The notes under the pieces are model-generated. The model was not told the DNA's origin. It ran no database searches and saw only the letters and a list, made by a program, of their open reading frames with translations. DNA of 64,000 nt. Origin: Candidatus Saccharimonadota bacterium. GTDB lineage: Bacteria; Patescibacteriota; Saccharimonadia; Saccharimonadales; Saccharimonadaceae. Below, in pieces: positions 32,009 to 39,851 of the stretch (the stretch's first letter is position 1; every line of letters starts with the position of its first letter). Location of the stretch: contig JAFRBR010000025.1 in NCBI GenBank assembly GCA_017404795.1, positions 1 to 64,000 on the forward strand, written 5' to 3'. A program made the translations under genes and the position numbers.

Positions 32009-34552
32009 CTAGATTTGAAGGCGGGGGTGGCGGGCGAGGATTTTAGGGGTGAGCCGGCGCATGATGAAGCGGGCGGCGGCAAAAATCGTGTAGGCGACAA
32101 TGATGAGAATAGCGGCGAGGAGGAGTTTGTCGGGGGTTAAGAGGGTGAAATCGAGGAAGTTGCGGGTGAATGGAATCATAATAGCGAGCGTGATGATACC
32201 GATGATAACGGCGAGGAGAATGGTGCGGAGGAGGTTTAAAGGTCTTGCGATAGAGTAAATTAAAAGGAAGTCAATGGCAAAAGTGACGATGGCGGAGGTG
32301 GTGATAAGCTCGGGGCGGGTGAAGCCGATGTTTTCGGCGATAACAGAGAAAATGAGCATGGTGATGGCTACGGTGATGCCAGTGGGAACAGAGTAGCCGA
32401 GGATGTTTTTGATGAATTTGTTCTTGACGCGCTCGGTGTTGGACTCTAGGGCGAGAATGACGCCGGGGAGGCCGATACAGGCAAAATTAAGAAGCGACAT
32501 TTCTAATGGTGCATAGGGGTATTCAAGGGGGATGAGGATAAAAAGAATAGCGAGGATGGCGGCGTAGGTGTTTTTGGACAGAAAGAGGGTGGCGGAGCGT
32601 TCGAGGTTATTGATGGATTGGCGGCCCTCATCGATAATCCTAGGGACGGCGGAAAAATCGGATTTTAAGAGGACGAGCTTGGCGGATCTTCTGGCGGCGT
32701 CGGAGCCTTCGCCGATGGCGATGGAGCAATCGGCTTCTTTCATGGCTAATATATCGTTGACGCCATCGCCGGTCATAGCGACAGTTCTTCCCTGTTTTTT
32801 GAGGGCGAGGACTAGGGATTTTTTCTGGGCGGGTTTGACGCGGGTGAAAATATTGTGCTTTTTGACTAGTTGCTCGTAGTTGATTTCGCCTCTTAGGGTG
32901 GAGAGGTCGATGCCGCTAGGGTCTCTGACGCCGGTTTTGGTGGCGATGGTTTGGACTGTCCTAAGGTTGTCGCCGGAGATGATTTTGACGTCGACGTCGT
33001 TGGCGTAGAAATAGTTGATGATTTCTTTGGCGTCGCCGCGGAGTTCGTCTTCGAGCAAAACGTAGCCTAATAATTCAAAAGAAGGGGTCCTGACCGACAT
33101 GTCTTTTCGGGGATGGACTTTCTCGCCCTCGACGTCATACACTGGCGAGCCGGGAAAGTCTGCCCTACGGGCAGCTTTCTCGGTCGCGTCAGGAATATAC
33201 GTCTCGGGACTCGAAAATCTGGAAATATCCCCGAGAAAGACATTGTCGGCCACCCCTTCTTTTTGAGATTTTACGACGGCGATGACGCGGTAGTCGCCGG
33301 GGAGGTCGGGAGTTTTGGTGAGGAGGTATTCGGGGGCGCCCATGAGGTAGGTGGCTTTATTTGTTATCACACCGGAGTATTTGCGGTCGGAAGAAAAGGG
33401 GATGACCTCGAGAATTGGCTCTCTCGGCTCAAATTTGGCTCCTTTTAGCAATTTTGCCTTCAAGGCGGTCGAGGTGGCGTTATCCGACTCCTGGGCGCTT
33501 AAAATAGCCTTAAGCGCGTTCTGGAGGGATTTTTGGGCGGGGATTGGGGACTTGAAGTCTGGTGCGAGGATGGTGGGGGTGGTAGCCTTAGTAGCGTTGA
33601 GGGCTGAGTCATCTGGGAGGATGAAGCCTTTAAGGCTCATTTGGCCGGTAGTGAGGGTGCCAGTTTTGTCCAGGCAGATGGTGTCGACACGGGCGAGGGT
33701 TTCGACAGAGTAGAGGTCTTGGACGAGGACTTTTTGACGAGAGAGGCGGATGGTGGCGAGGGCGAGAACAGAGGAAGTGAGGAGGACGAGCCCCTCGGGG
33801 ATCATGCTGATGAGGCCGGCAACAGTGCTGGTGACAGCAACTTCGGCAGTGGTATCTGGGACATTAAATCTGGCCCAGAGGAGGAGAGCGCCGATGGGGA
33901 TAAGGGCGAAACTGATGTATTTAACAATATTGTTGATGAGTTTAAAGAGTTTGGAATCGGCAGTCTTGATGGTGTGGGCACTGGATTCGAGCTTGTTGAT
34001 GAAATTGTCGGCGCCGACAGAGGTGGCTTCGGCTTTGCAGGTGCCGGAAACAATAAAACTGCCAGAGACGAGCTGGTCGCCAGGGTGCTTAGCGATGTTG
34101 TCCTGCTCGCCAGTGATGAAGGATTCGTTGACCTCGACAGTTCCCTCCTTAATCTGGCTGTCTACAACGATTTGGTCGCCGAGGGCGTAGACCAATAGAT
34201 CGCCGTCAACGATTTGGTCTTGGGGGATTTGGCGGGGTTGGCTGTCTCTGATGACGGTGGGTTGCTGCTCGGCGAGGAGGCGCATTTTGTCGATGGTGCG
34301 TTTGGCGCGGATGCCGTTGATGATGCTGATACCGGTGTTAGCGATGGCGACAAGGATGAAGAGGAGATTTTTGTAGGCGCCAACAGAGATAATCATGAGG
34401 GCGAGGATGAGGTTGACGAGGTTGAAAATGGTGAGGGTGTTCCTGAGGATGATTCTGCTGATGGAATTGGAATTCTTGGCAGGAGCACGATTAACCTTGC
34501 CCTGCTTGATTTTGGTTTGGACTTGAGAGGTAGTGAGGCCGGTGAGTGTCAT
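32009..34552 (-). CDS. CtpE-like P-type cation ATPase with in-frame repeat
   Basis: 847 residues with all P-type landmarks: actuator TGEQ (NESFITGEQDN), membrane helix 4 motif MIPEGLVLLT, phosphorylation site DKTGTLT (about residue 295), KGA-like nucleotide-binding region, and hinge MTGDGVNDILAMKEADCSIAIGEG (about 592), then six C-terminal membrane helices. The PEGL motif and overall order resemble mycobacterial CtpE, a calcium importer; the ion here is inferred. About residues 435-485 (TYIPDATEKAARRADFPGSP region), in the nucleotide-binding domain, come from a palindromic element read on the strand opposite to that used in tsaD and valS. TACAAT is six bases before the ATG. Confidence 0.9.
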   Translation of the reverse strand: MTLTGLTTSQVQTKIKQGKVNRAPAKNSNSISRIILRNTLTIFNLVNLILALMIISVGAYKNLLFILVAIANTGISIINGIRAKRTIDKMRLLAEQQPTVIRDSQPRQIPQDQIVDGDLLVYALGDQIVVDSQIKEGTVEVNESFITGEQDNIAKHPGDQLVSGSFIVSGTCKAEATSVGADNFINKLESSAHTIKTADSKLFKLINNIVKYISFALIPIGALLLWARFNVPDTTAEVAVTSTVAGLISMIPEGLVLLTSSVLALATIRLSRQKVLVQDLYSVETLARVDTICLDKTGTLTTGQMSLKGFILPDDSALNATKATTPTILAPDFKSPIPAQKSLQNALKAILSAQESDNATSTALKAKLLKGAKFEPREPILEVIPFSSDRKYSGVITNKATYLMGAPEYLLTKTPDLPGDYRVIAVVKSQKEGVADNVFLGDISRFSSPETYIPDATEKAARRADFPGSPVYDVEGEKVHPRKDMSVRTPSFELLGYVLLEDELRGDAKEIINYFYANDVDVKIISGDNLRTVQTIATKTGVRDPSGIDLSTLRGEINYEQLVKKHNIFTRVKPAQKKSLVLALKKQGRTVAMTGDGVNDILAMKEADCSIAIGEGSDAARRSAKLVLLKSDFSAVPRIIDEGRQSINNLERSATLFLSKNTYAAILAILFILIPLEYPYAPLEMSLLNFACIGLPGVILALESNTERVKNKFIKNILGYSVPTGITVAITMLIFSVIAENIGFTRPELITTSAIVTFAIDFLLIYSIARPLNLLRTILLAVIIGIITLAIMIPFTRNFLDFTLLTPDKLLLAAILIIVAYTIFAAARFIMRRLTPKILARHPRLQI
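33096..33247. repeat. in-frame palindromic element (family A) in the P-type ATPase gene
   Basis: 152 bp with the same half-sites on the plus strand (TCATACACTGG, GTCAGGAATATACGT) but a different inner stem-loop (AAAG/CTTT, CTGCCC-TA-CGGGCAG) and different outer arms (GACATGTCTTTTC with GAGAAAGACATTGTC). The gap between half-sites is 42 bases, against 43 in tsaD and valS; this one-base change opens the frame on the other strand. Confidence 0.88.
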
Positions 34553-34558
34553 AGGATT

Positions 34559-34564
34559 ATTGTA
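34559..34564 (-). promoter_or_regulatory. -10 box of the P-type ATPase gene
   Basis: TATGCTACAAT context, six bases before the ATG at 34552. Confidence 0.7.
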
Positions 34565-34699
34565 GCATAAAAAATGGCTCCGAGGAGCTATCTGAGGATG
34601 AGGGCTTTGGGGTGGGGGGTGGGGTGAGGCTGGCGAGGAGCTTCTTGGCGTGGGGTGAAAAATGAGGGTGGTGTTGTAAAAATTACAACACGGGTGGCT

Positions 34700-34977
34700 A
34701 GGAGCTAGCTAGACACCTAATACTGCCGCCGTCATACTTATCGCTGCTACTCATACCTGGGACCATAGTTGAACTGAGCAGGTACAGGCTATTGGTACAG
34801 TAATGTTCACATCATCTACTGTAGCATCGTCTGCTGATACCGTTACAGCACCAGCTACAATACCAGAAACAATCGTAACACTAGTTAGCCCTACTAAGAG
34901 AGAGAATTTTTAGCGGATGCTAAGGCAACAGAGCCGAGCGCCCGATTAGAGTTCTTAATCTTAGACCTTCTTACCAT
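34700..34977 (-). pseudogene. decayed N-terminus of a surface-protein gene
   Basis: From an ATG at 34977 (TATAAT six bases upstream) the frame reads MVRRSKIKNSNRALGSVALA and stops after about 27 codons. A second frame then continues with LVGLTSVTIVSGIVAGAVTV, SADDATVDDVNITVPIAC and stops. Together they rebuild a signal peptide plus the start of a protein like that at 1-1155 (PASADDSVIDVITAKVPVSC). The rest is missing. The roughly 140 bases between here and the ATPase are G-rich with a small TTGTAA/TTACAA hairpin, and show no gene. Confidence 0.7.
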
Positions 34978-34983
34978 AAGCCC

Positions 34984-34989
34984 ATTATA
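34984..34989 (-). promoter_or_regulatory. -10 box of the decayed surface-protein gene
   Basis: TATGCTATAAT, six bases before the broken gene's ATG; promoter intact although the gene is not. Confidence 0.65.
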
Positions 34990-35104
34990 GCATATTTTGA
35001 ATAACAAACGCAAGCACAAATTACCCCTGTAGTTAGATATTTTCTTAAATTCATACTTGACTTTGCATTATGAATTTGTTATGATTATGAATGAAAGGTG
35101 GGTT

Positions 35105-35473
35105 ATGGAAATTATCAAAAATGGAGAAAAAATGAGTTACGCAGTAGCGATTAATTCGTCGGGGCAGGCGACGATACCGAAGGCAATTCGGGATTTGCTG
35201 GGGATTGTCCCTGGGGAAAACCGGTTGGTTTTTGATGTTGTGAAAGGAAAAGTAGTGATGGAAAAGGAAAAATCGCGACGGGAACTATTTGAGGAATCGG
35301 AAAAGAAAATCCGAAAATTAATGGCTGAGGCTGAGAAGCGTAACCCTGAGATTACGAAATTGAAGAAAAAGTATGCAGGGATGACTTTCAATGAGGTACG
35401 CGAGGCTTATGATGCTACACCAGAAGGAATAAAGGAATTTAGGGAGAAATATGGCCATGAACCTACCGTCTAA
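35105..35473 (+). CDS. AbrB/SpoVT-type antitoxin (VapB-like)
   Basis: The swapped-hairpin DNA-binding motif is YAVAINSSGQATIPKAIRDLLGI, followed by an acidic and basic helical tail that should bind the toxin. Three starts are possible: 35057 and 35105 (AAAGGTGG upstream), or 35132, which gives the cleanest AbrB start MSYAVAINSSGQ with GGAG upstream. A TTGACT / TATGAT promoter lies just ahead. The 3' end overlaps the PIN-domain gene by 23 bases. Likely represses its own operon. Confidence 0.82.
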   Translation: MEIIKNGEKMSYAVAINSSGQATIPKAIRDLLGIVPGENRLVFDVVKGKVVMEKEKSRRELFEESEKKIRKLMAEAEKRNPEITKLKKKYAGMTFNEVREAYDATPEGIKEFREKYGHEPTV

Positions 35474-35861
35474 AATCGAAGCTGTGGATAGTTGTGTGTT
35501 TTTAAGATTCCTTGAGCGAGATATACCCGTACAGGAAAAATCAGCAAGGGATTTGTTTCTTAGTGGATGTGATTTGTATGTAAGCGAATCCGTCATTTCT
35601 GAAGTAATTTACGTAATGAGAAAAGATCACTACAGTCGCAAAAGTATTATTGAGAATTTTTCGCTACTCCTCAATAATCCAATGTTCATCTACGACCGGA
35701 AGTTTTTTGAACCGATTTTTGAGGATTATGTGAAATATCCGTCTTTGTCCTTTGAGGATCTTGTAATAGCAAAAAGGGCGGAAGAGCATGGTTGTAAGAC
35801 GCTGTGGACGTTTGATCGGAAATTTGCAAACCAGTCGGAAGTGGCGAAGTTGCTGGACTGA
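35451..35861 (+). CDS. PIN-domain toxin (VapC-like ribonuclease)
   Basis: 136 residues with the acidic metal-binding residues of PIN nucleases: Asp in EAVDSCVFLRFLERD, Glu in SESVISEVIYVM, Asp in SFEDLVIAKRAEEHG and WTFDRKFAN. The overlap with the AbrB-type gene makes a toxin-antitoxin pair. RNA target unknown. It converges on the FemAB operon. Confidence 0.82.
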   Translation: MAMNLPSKIEAVDSCVFLRFLERDIPVQEKSARDLFLSGCDLYVSESVISEVIYVMRKDHYSRKSIIENFSLLLNNPMFIYDRKFFEPIFEDYVKYPSLSFEDLVIAKRAEEHGCKTLWTFDRKFANQSEVAKLLD

Positions 35862-35872
35862 TAAAGGTGCCT

Positions 35873-36940
35873 TTAGCGGTGCTTGAGCTTGTGCAGAAAA
35901 TGGTGGAGGGCGTAGAAAATTGAATCAACAGGGGCTTCGTGGGCGCCGATGAGCTCGGTGACGTGGCCTTGGTTGTCGGAGGCGAAGCCTTTTTTGAAGG
36001 TGTAGAGACCGTAGTCCTTTTTTGACTCATTAGGCAGGGCTTGGAGGCCGTAAAAATTGTAGCGTTTGAATTTGTGCTCGGCGGCGTGCTTGATCATATG
36101 CCATTGAATTAAATACTGGGCGTTATACTCCTTCATGTACTTTTCGTCGCTGCCTGAGAAGAGGTAGGTGACTTCGTCGCCGTAGAGCATGAACATGGCT
36201 ACGGAGATAGGTGTGCCATCTGGCGCCTTGGCAACTAGGAACTTGACTTGATCCTTGTCGTGGAAAAGGTCGTACATTGCTTCGTAGTAACTTAGAGGTT
36301 TGTCCTGAAAGTCGCGGCGGTGGGAGGTGGATTCGGTGATTTGCTTAAAAACGGGGAGTTCTTCCCTACTTAGTTCGCGGACTTTGACGCCGTTTTTTTC
36401 GGCGCGGTGGATGAGGTTGCGGGTGTTTTGTTTGAATTGCTTAAAGAGCTGGTCGGGGGTGCGATGGTTCAGGTCTAAGACGAAGGCGTATTTGGGTTCG
36501 TCAGAGGTGGCGCAGGGGGTGAGGCCGGCTGATTTGAGGTTCCTTAGAGCCTCGGTATGGTCGAAACCACCTTTTAATGCTTCTCCGCTGCGGTCGCGCT
36601 CTCTGAGTTCGTAATAGGGCTCAATATGGAGGAGCCAGCCGTTGTGACTTCGAGCATATCTTCTGAGGTTCTTGAAGAAAAAGTCGACAAGGGCGGCGTC
36701 TTCGTAGTCTAACAGGGGGCCGCCGGGGCAATAATAGGTGGATTTGCCGAGAAAGGTGGGCCTTGCTACGAGCATAGTGGCGGCGACGAGCTTGGTGTCA
36801 TTTTTGACGCCAAAATAATAGGCGGTCCAGCCGTTTTGTTCTCTTAATTTAGCGATTTCGGGAGTTTGATAAAAGGACTTATACAGGCTTTTATTAGCGA
36901 ATTTGCGAAATTCCTCTGGTTCTAATAAAATGAATTGCAT
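35873..36940 (-). CDS. FemA/FemX-like peptidoglycan amino-acid ligase
   Basis: 355 residues of two GNAT-like folds. Recognisable parts: a start with KSFYQTPEIAKLREQNGWTA, CPGGPLLDYEDA, LFKQFKQNTRNLIHRAEKNGVKVRE (the family's core-binding helix), and a C-terminal YNFYGLQALPNESKKDYGLYTFKKGF. Fem enzymes add amino acids from aminoacyl-tRNA to the lipid-linked peptidoglycan precursor. It is the second gene after a paralogue (one base apart), so the two may act in sequence. Confidence 0.87.
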   Translation of the reverse strand: MQFILLEPEEFRKFANKSLYKSFYQTPEIAKLREQNGWTAYYFGVKNDTKLVAATMLVARPTFLGKSTYYCPGGPLLDYEDAALVDFFFKNLRRYARSHNGWLLHIEPYYELRERDRSGEALKGGFDHTEALRNLKSAGLTPCATSDEPKYAFVLDLNHRTPDQLFKQFKQNTRNLIHRAEKNGVKVRELSREELPVFKQITESTSHRRDFQDKPLSYYEAMYDLFHDKDQVKFLVAKAPDGTPISVAMFMLYGDEVTYLFSGSDEKYMKEYNAQYLIQWHMIKHAAEHKFKRYNFYGLQALPNESKKDYGLYTFKKGFASDNQGHVTELIGAHEAPVDSIFYALHHFLHKLKHR

Positions 36941-36941
36941 A

Positions 36942-37850
36942 TTATCTCCTTATTAATCTGTTGAATTTGCGGAGGCCCTGATAGAGACGATACTTATGCG
37001 CATCATAAACGAGGTCGTAAGTGCCGGAGTAGGTGACTTCGTGGCCGGCGAAGGTTTTCTTGAAGTTGGTAAAGCCGGCCCAGGGGTGGTCTGGCCCGGC
37101 GCCTTCGGGGGCAATGCCCCAGAAATCGAAAGATTTGAGGCCCTTTTTCTTGGCGTCTAGGATGAGCTGGATGGTGAGGATGCCGGTGGCGTGGAGCTTT
37201 CTGCCTGCGGCGGATTGGGCGCCTTGGAGATTGTATCTAGTATTTTTATCGTCAAAAACAAGACCGGCGGCGATTACGCCCTCTTGTTCTACCAGATATA
37301 GCGTGGCGAAGGGTTGAGACAGTTCGGTCTTTAGGTAGTCCTCGGAGAAAGTGCTGATTCCCTTTTCTCTAGCTAAAGCTTTTTGTAAATCTAGGAGATA
37401 GTGGATATCCTCGGGATTGTGGCTTTCTCTGATAGTGATGCCCTTGCTGGGGGCGGATTTGTAATAGCGGAGGAGGCGGGAGGGGAGCTTGGATTTCAGG
37501 TCTTCATCGCTGCCGGTTAAATCTAGAGTCCAAGTCTCGGCAGGGCTAAGGTCAGGAGATTTGCGGGCATTGCTTGGGAGATGGTCGACAAACTCGCGCG
37601 ACTGAGGCTCGACACGGGTAAAAATCGCCTGATGGCGCTCTGCGAGGTTATGTAGAGATTTGAGAGCGTTTTCGAGGCCGGATTTGGTTTCAAAGACGGG
37701 GCCATAAGGCAAATAAAGGTAATTCCCTACTGGGGTGGATTTGAGGATAGCGAGATAGTGATAGCCACTTCCCTGCTCGAGAAAACTGGTTTCACTGAGG
37801 TCCTGCTGGAGTTTGGCCCAAGCCTTGGATTGAGTAATCGGAATTTTCAT
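36942..37850 (-). CDS. FemA/FemX-like peptidoglycan amino-acid ligase
   Basis: 302 residues: ITQSKAWAKLQQDL (typical Fem start), YLPYGPVF, LKSKLPSRLLRYYKSAPSKGITIRE, YNLQGAQSAAGRKLHATGILT and FDFWGIAPEGAGPDHPWAGFTNFKKTFAG at the end. Role as for the next gene: interpeptide bridge formation on lipid II. The start at 37850 is chosen because TATGGTATAAT lies seven bases upstream; the longer frame runs through the promoter. Confidence 0.87.
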   Translation of the reverse strand: MKIPITQSKAWAKLQQDLSETSFLEQGSGYHYLAILKSTPVGNYLYLPYGPVFETKSGLENALKSLHNLAERHQAIFTRVEPQSREFVDHLPSNARKSPDLSPAETWTLDLTGSDEDLKSKLPSRLLRYYKSAPSKGITIRESHNPEDIHYLLDLQKALAREKGISTFSEDYLKTELSQPFATLYLVEQEGVIAAGLVFDDKNTRYNLQGAQSAAGRKLHATGILTIQLILDAKKKGLKSFDFWGIAPEGAGPDHPWAGFTNFKKTFAGHEVTYSGTYDLVYDAHKYRLYQGLRKFNRLIRR

Positions 37851-37859
37851 TATTTTTAT

Positions 37860-38067
37860 TATACCATACAAAAAACCATGTGCGTTTTTTTGACTGCTTA
37901 AGCTTTTCATGACACATAATGTCTCCGGCTCTGGGATGCTTCCCTGGTCGGTTAATAGGTTATTTTTGCGTGAAGTTTTAGCTTTTTAGTCTAGCGTTCA
38001 GGTCATATTCATGCGTGCTAAAACCTGTTTTTGTTCTCCCAACTACAGCTCGAACGCGGTAGTTGTT
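37860..38067 (-). ncRNA. possible structured RNA upstream of the femAB pair
   Basis: Downstream of a consensus promoter the predicted RNA begins with the hairpin CAACTAC...GTAGTTG (38065-38040), followed by GGTTTTAGC...GCTAAAACTT and GGGA-GC-TCCC-like stems. There is no convincing ORF, and the femAB gene has its own promoter at the end. I could not match it to tmRNA, 6S, SRP, RNase P or a riboswitch by eye. The 3' end is a guess. Confidence 0.35.
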
Positions 38068-38073
38068 GTTTTG

Positions 38074-38102
38074 ATTGTAGCGCTTGTGGTTTGATTTGTC
38101 AA
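38074..38102 (-). promoter_or_regulatory. consensus -35/-10 promoter
   Basis: TTGACA (38102-38097), 17-base spacer, TACAAT (38079-38074). The predicted start is near 38067. It is one of the few promoters here with a perfect -35 box. Confidence 0.7.
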
Positions 38103-38184
38103 GTGCGGTTGCCAGCCGCGGTGGTTGCTAGACATAAAGATGTGGGTATGTAAAATGCTTGTGGTTTGTTGTGGAAAAATATGA

Positions 38185-38190
38185 TACAAT
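38185..38190 (+). promoter_or_regulatory. -10 box of the transposase-like remnant
   Basis: TATGATACAAT, six bases before the ATG at 38197. Confidence 0.65.
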
Positions 38191-38196
38191 TAAGAT

Positions 38197-38406
38197 ATGG
38201 CTTATATTCGGAAATTTAAGACGACTTCGGGGGCGACTGGGGTGCAAGTGTGCTACAAACAGGGAAATAAAGTAACAAAAACTATCCATGTGGGATCGGC
38301 TTCGTCAGAGAAGGGGCTGCTGAAACTAATGCGCAAGGCGCAAGGAATCATCGACGGGGAGAAGGGCGCGCCGTTGTTTAATTTGGATAAATACAATAAA
38401 AAATAA
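38197..38406 (+). CDS. short protein resembling the N-terminus of IS1634-type transposases
   Basis: 69 residues: AYIRKFKTTSGATGVQVCYKQ, then KTIHVGSASSEKGLLKLMRKA. This beta-hairpin-plus-helix start is what IS1634/IS4-like transposases of Patescibacteria begin with, but the DDE domain is absent. It keeps a promoter and a terminator, so it may be a remnant or a small protein derived from one. No inverted repeats of an IS are seen around it. Confidence 0.5.
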   Translation: MAYIRKFKTTSGATGVQVCYKQGNKVTKTIHVGSASSEKGLLKLMRKAQGIIDGEKGAPLFNLDKYNKK

Positions 38407-38419
38407 TTCGAACAGGGAA

Positions 38420-38442
38420 AAGCCCGCAATGAATGCGGGCTT
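38420..38442 (+). terminator. hairpin terminator
   Basis: AAGCCCGCA...TGCGGGCTT stem after the 69-residue gene. Confidence 0.7.
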
Positions 38443-38475
38443 AAAGGGTTTATCAGCTGGGCTGCGGTTGATTTG

Positions 38476-39708
38476 CTAATCTGAGACTAGATGTGCGGTC
38501 CCTGAGGGGTAAATCCGAGGGATTTTGTCCTCGCGCCAGCGCTGGATCCAACGCTTGGTAAGATGGAGGTAGGAGCTGGGATCTTGCTCTTGACGGCTAT
38601 ACTCGTCCAGGGGTATGGGGATGCGAGCGTTGGCTCGAGAGAGCGGGCGAAGAGCGTCGATATTCTCACCCTTGATGTAGCGCATGGAAGTCTGAGCATC
38701 CAAAGCTAGGAGTTTTTTGTCTGGCAGGTTACTCTTGGTGGGGTTTTCTAGCCCTAGTTCCTGCCCCTGATAGAGGCAGATACCTTCAGCAGCAGAGTTA
38801 AACATACTCCAGATCATATCCTCAGGGGTAGCTCCTCTAGAGGGAAAACGCGGGGAATCGTGCGATTCGAGCTCGAGCATATATCTAGGGTTTTTGGCTT
38901 GACGCTCAATTAGCCCCAGAAATTCAAGCCCGCCACGGGCAATCTCCTCCTTAGTAAGGACATTCGACACGAAATTTACAGAGGTATTTTCTGTGTAGTA
39001 ATTGACGATGTCGCCCATGGTGGGGTCGAAACACTCCATCATGAGAAACAGGTCTTCCCGACCATCAAAAATGGCGTTGATGACCTCGACGGCTTTGTGA
39101 CCATAGAGAAGATCATCTAGATCTAGGGTCATTTTTTCGAAATCCTTATTGATGCCTTGAGGGAAATCGATCCGGAACCCGTCAACTCCTTGCCTAATCC
39201 AAAAGTCAACGATATCTTGGAACTCGTAGACTAGGTGGAAATTGAGTTTGCCGGCAGGGAACCAATTGAGGTCGGCCTGGGTATGGTGGAAGAGATGGAG
39301 AAAATAAAGATCATCACTTTCCAGATATTGCCAGGCAGAATCGTCATTGAATAGGTTGCGCCAACCGGGGTGGTTGACCTTGGACCAGCAATAATACTCA
39401 GGGTGGGCGTCGAACCAGCGGTGCCGGGTAGAGGTATGATTGATGGGTAAATCCATCACCACCCCCAGACCGATGGAATGCGCCCGATCGACAAACTCCC
39501 GAAAACTGCAACCTTTCTTGAAGCGTTTGTTGATGGATTTGTAGTCAGCCACATCGTAGCCACCGTCCTCTAGGGGAGAGTCGTAGATGGGGCTGAGCCA
39601 GACGTAATCGGCGCCGAGCTCGGCGACGCGGGACAAATGTTTCGTCATCCCTTTCAGACCATCAGGCCAGGCGAGCGGATACAACTGATAAACTAAGGTT
39701 TTTGCCAT
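38476..39708 (-). CDS. GH13 alpha-glucosidase/amylase-family hydrolase
   Basis: 410 residues of a TIM-barrel glycosidase: region I DLPINHTS, region II GVDGFRIDFPQG (nucleophile Asp), region III MMECFD (acid Glu), region IV LELESHDSPR (Asp). The GGYDVADYKSINKRF start is typical of oligo-1,6-glucosidase, trehalose-6-phosphate hydrolase and related enzymes, but at 410 residues it is 120-150 shorter and lacks the usual C-terminal beta domain. Cytoplasmic, since no signal peptide is seen. Could hydrolyse or transfer host-derived alpha-glucosides. Confidence 0.85.
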   Translation of the reverse strand: MAKTLVYQLYPLAWPDGLKGMTKHLSRVAELGADYVWLSPIYDSPLEDGGYDVADYKSINKRFKKGCSFREFVDRAHSIGLGVVMDLPINHTSTRHRWFDAHPEYYCWSKVNHPGWRNLFNDDSAWQYLESDDLYFLHLFHHTQADLNWFPAGKLNFHLVYEFQDIVDFWIRQGVDGFRIDFPQGINKDFEKMTLDLDDLLYGHKAVEVINAIFDGREDLFLMMECFDPTMGDIVNYYTENTSVNFVSNVLTKEEIARGGLEFLGLIERQAKNPRYMLELESHDSPRFPSRGATPEDMIWSMFNSAAEGICLYQGQELGLENPTKSNLPDKKLLALDAQTSMRYIKGENIDALRPLSRANARIPIPLDEYSRQEQDPSSYLHLTKRWIQRWREDKIPRIYPSGTAHLVSD

Positions 39709-39839
39709 TTAAAGTCACCTCTTTCTTTTTGATTGGTGGCAAAACAATTATTACAAAAGTACTAGGTGACTTTATTATATCATAAAAAATATATTTGGTC
39801 AATTTTACCCCTGTGGTGGTTGGTTCTGGTGGTTTGTGA

Positions 39840-39845
39840 TATAAT
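39840..39845 (+). promoter_or_regulatory. -10 box of valS
   Basis: GATATAAT, six bases before the ATG at 39852. Confidence 0.75.
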
Positions 39846-39851
39846 TGAGAT

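Noticed and set aside
33641-34198. Long open frames antisense to the P-type ATPase
   Set aside because: Acidic, Gly/Asp-rich shadow translations of a GC-biased gene; no start signals and no family resemblance, while the ATPase frame is fully conserved.
38100-38140. T-box-like sequence (AACCACCGCGG on the minus strand) upstream of the femAB genes
   Set aside because: It lies upstream of the promoter, not in the transcript, and no specifier stem or antiterminator is seen.
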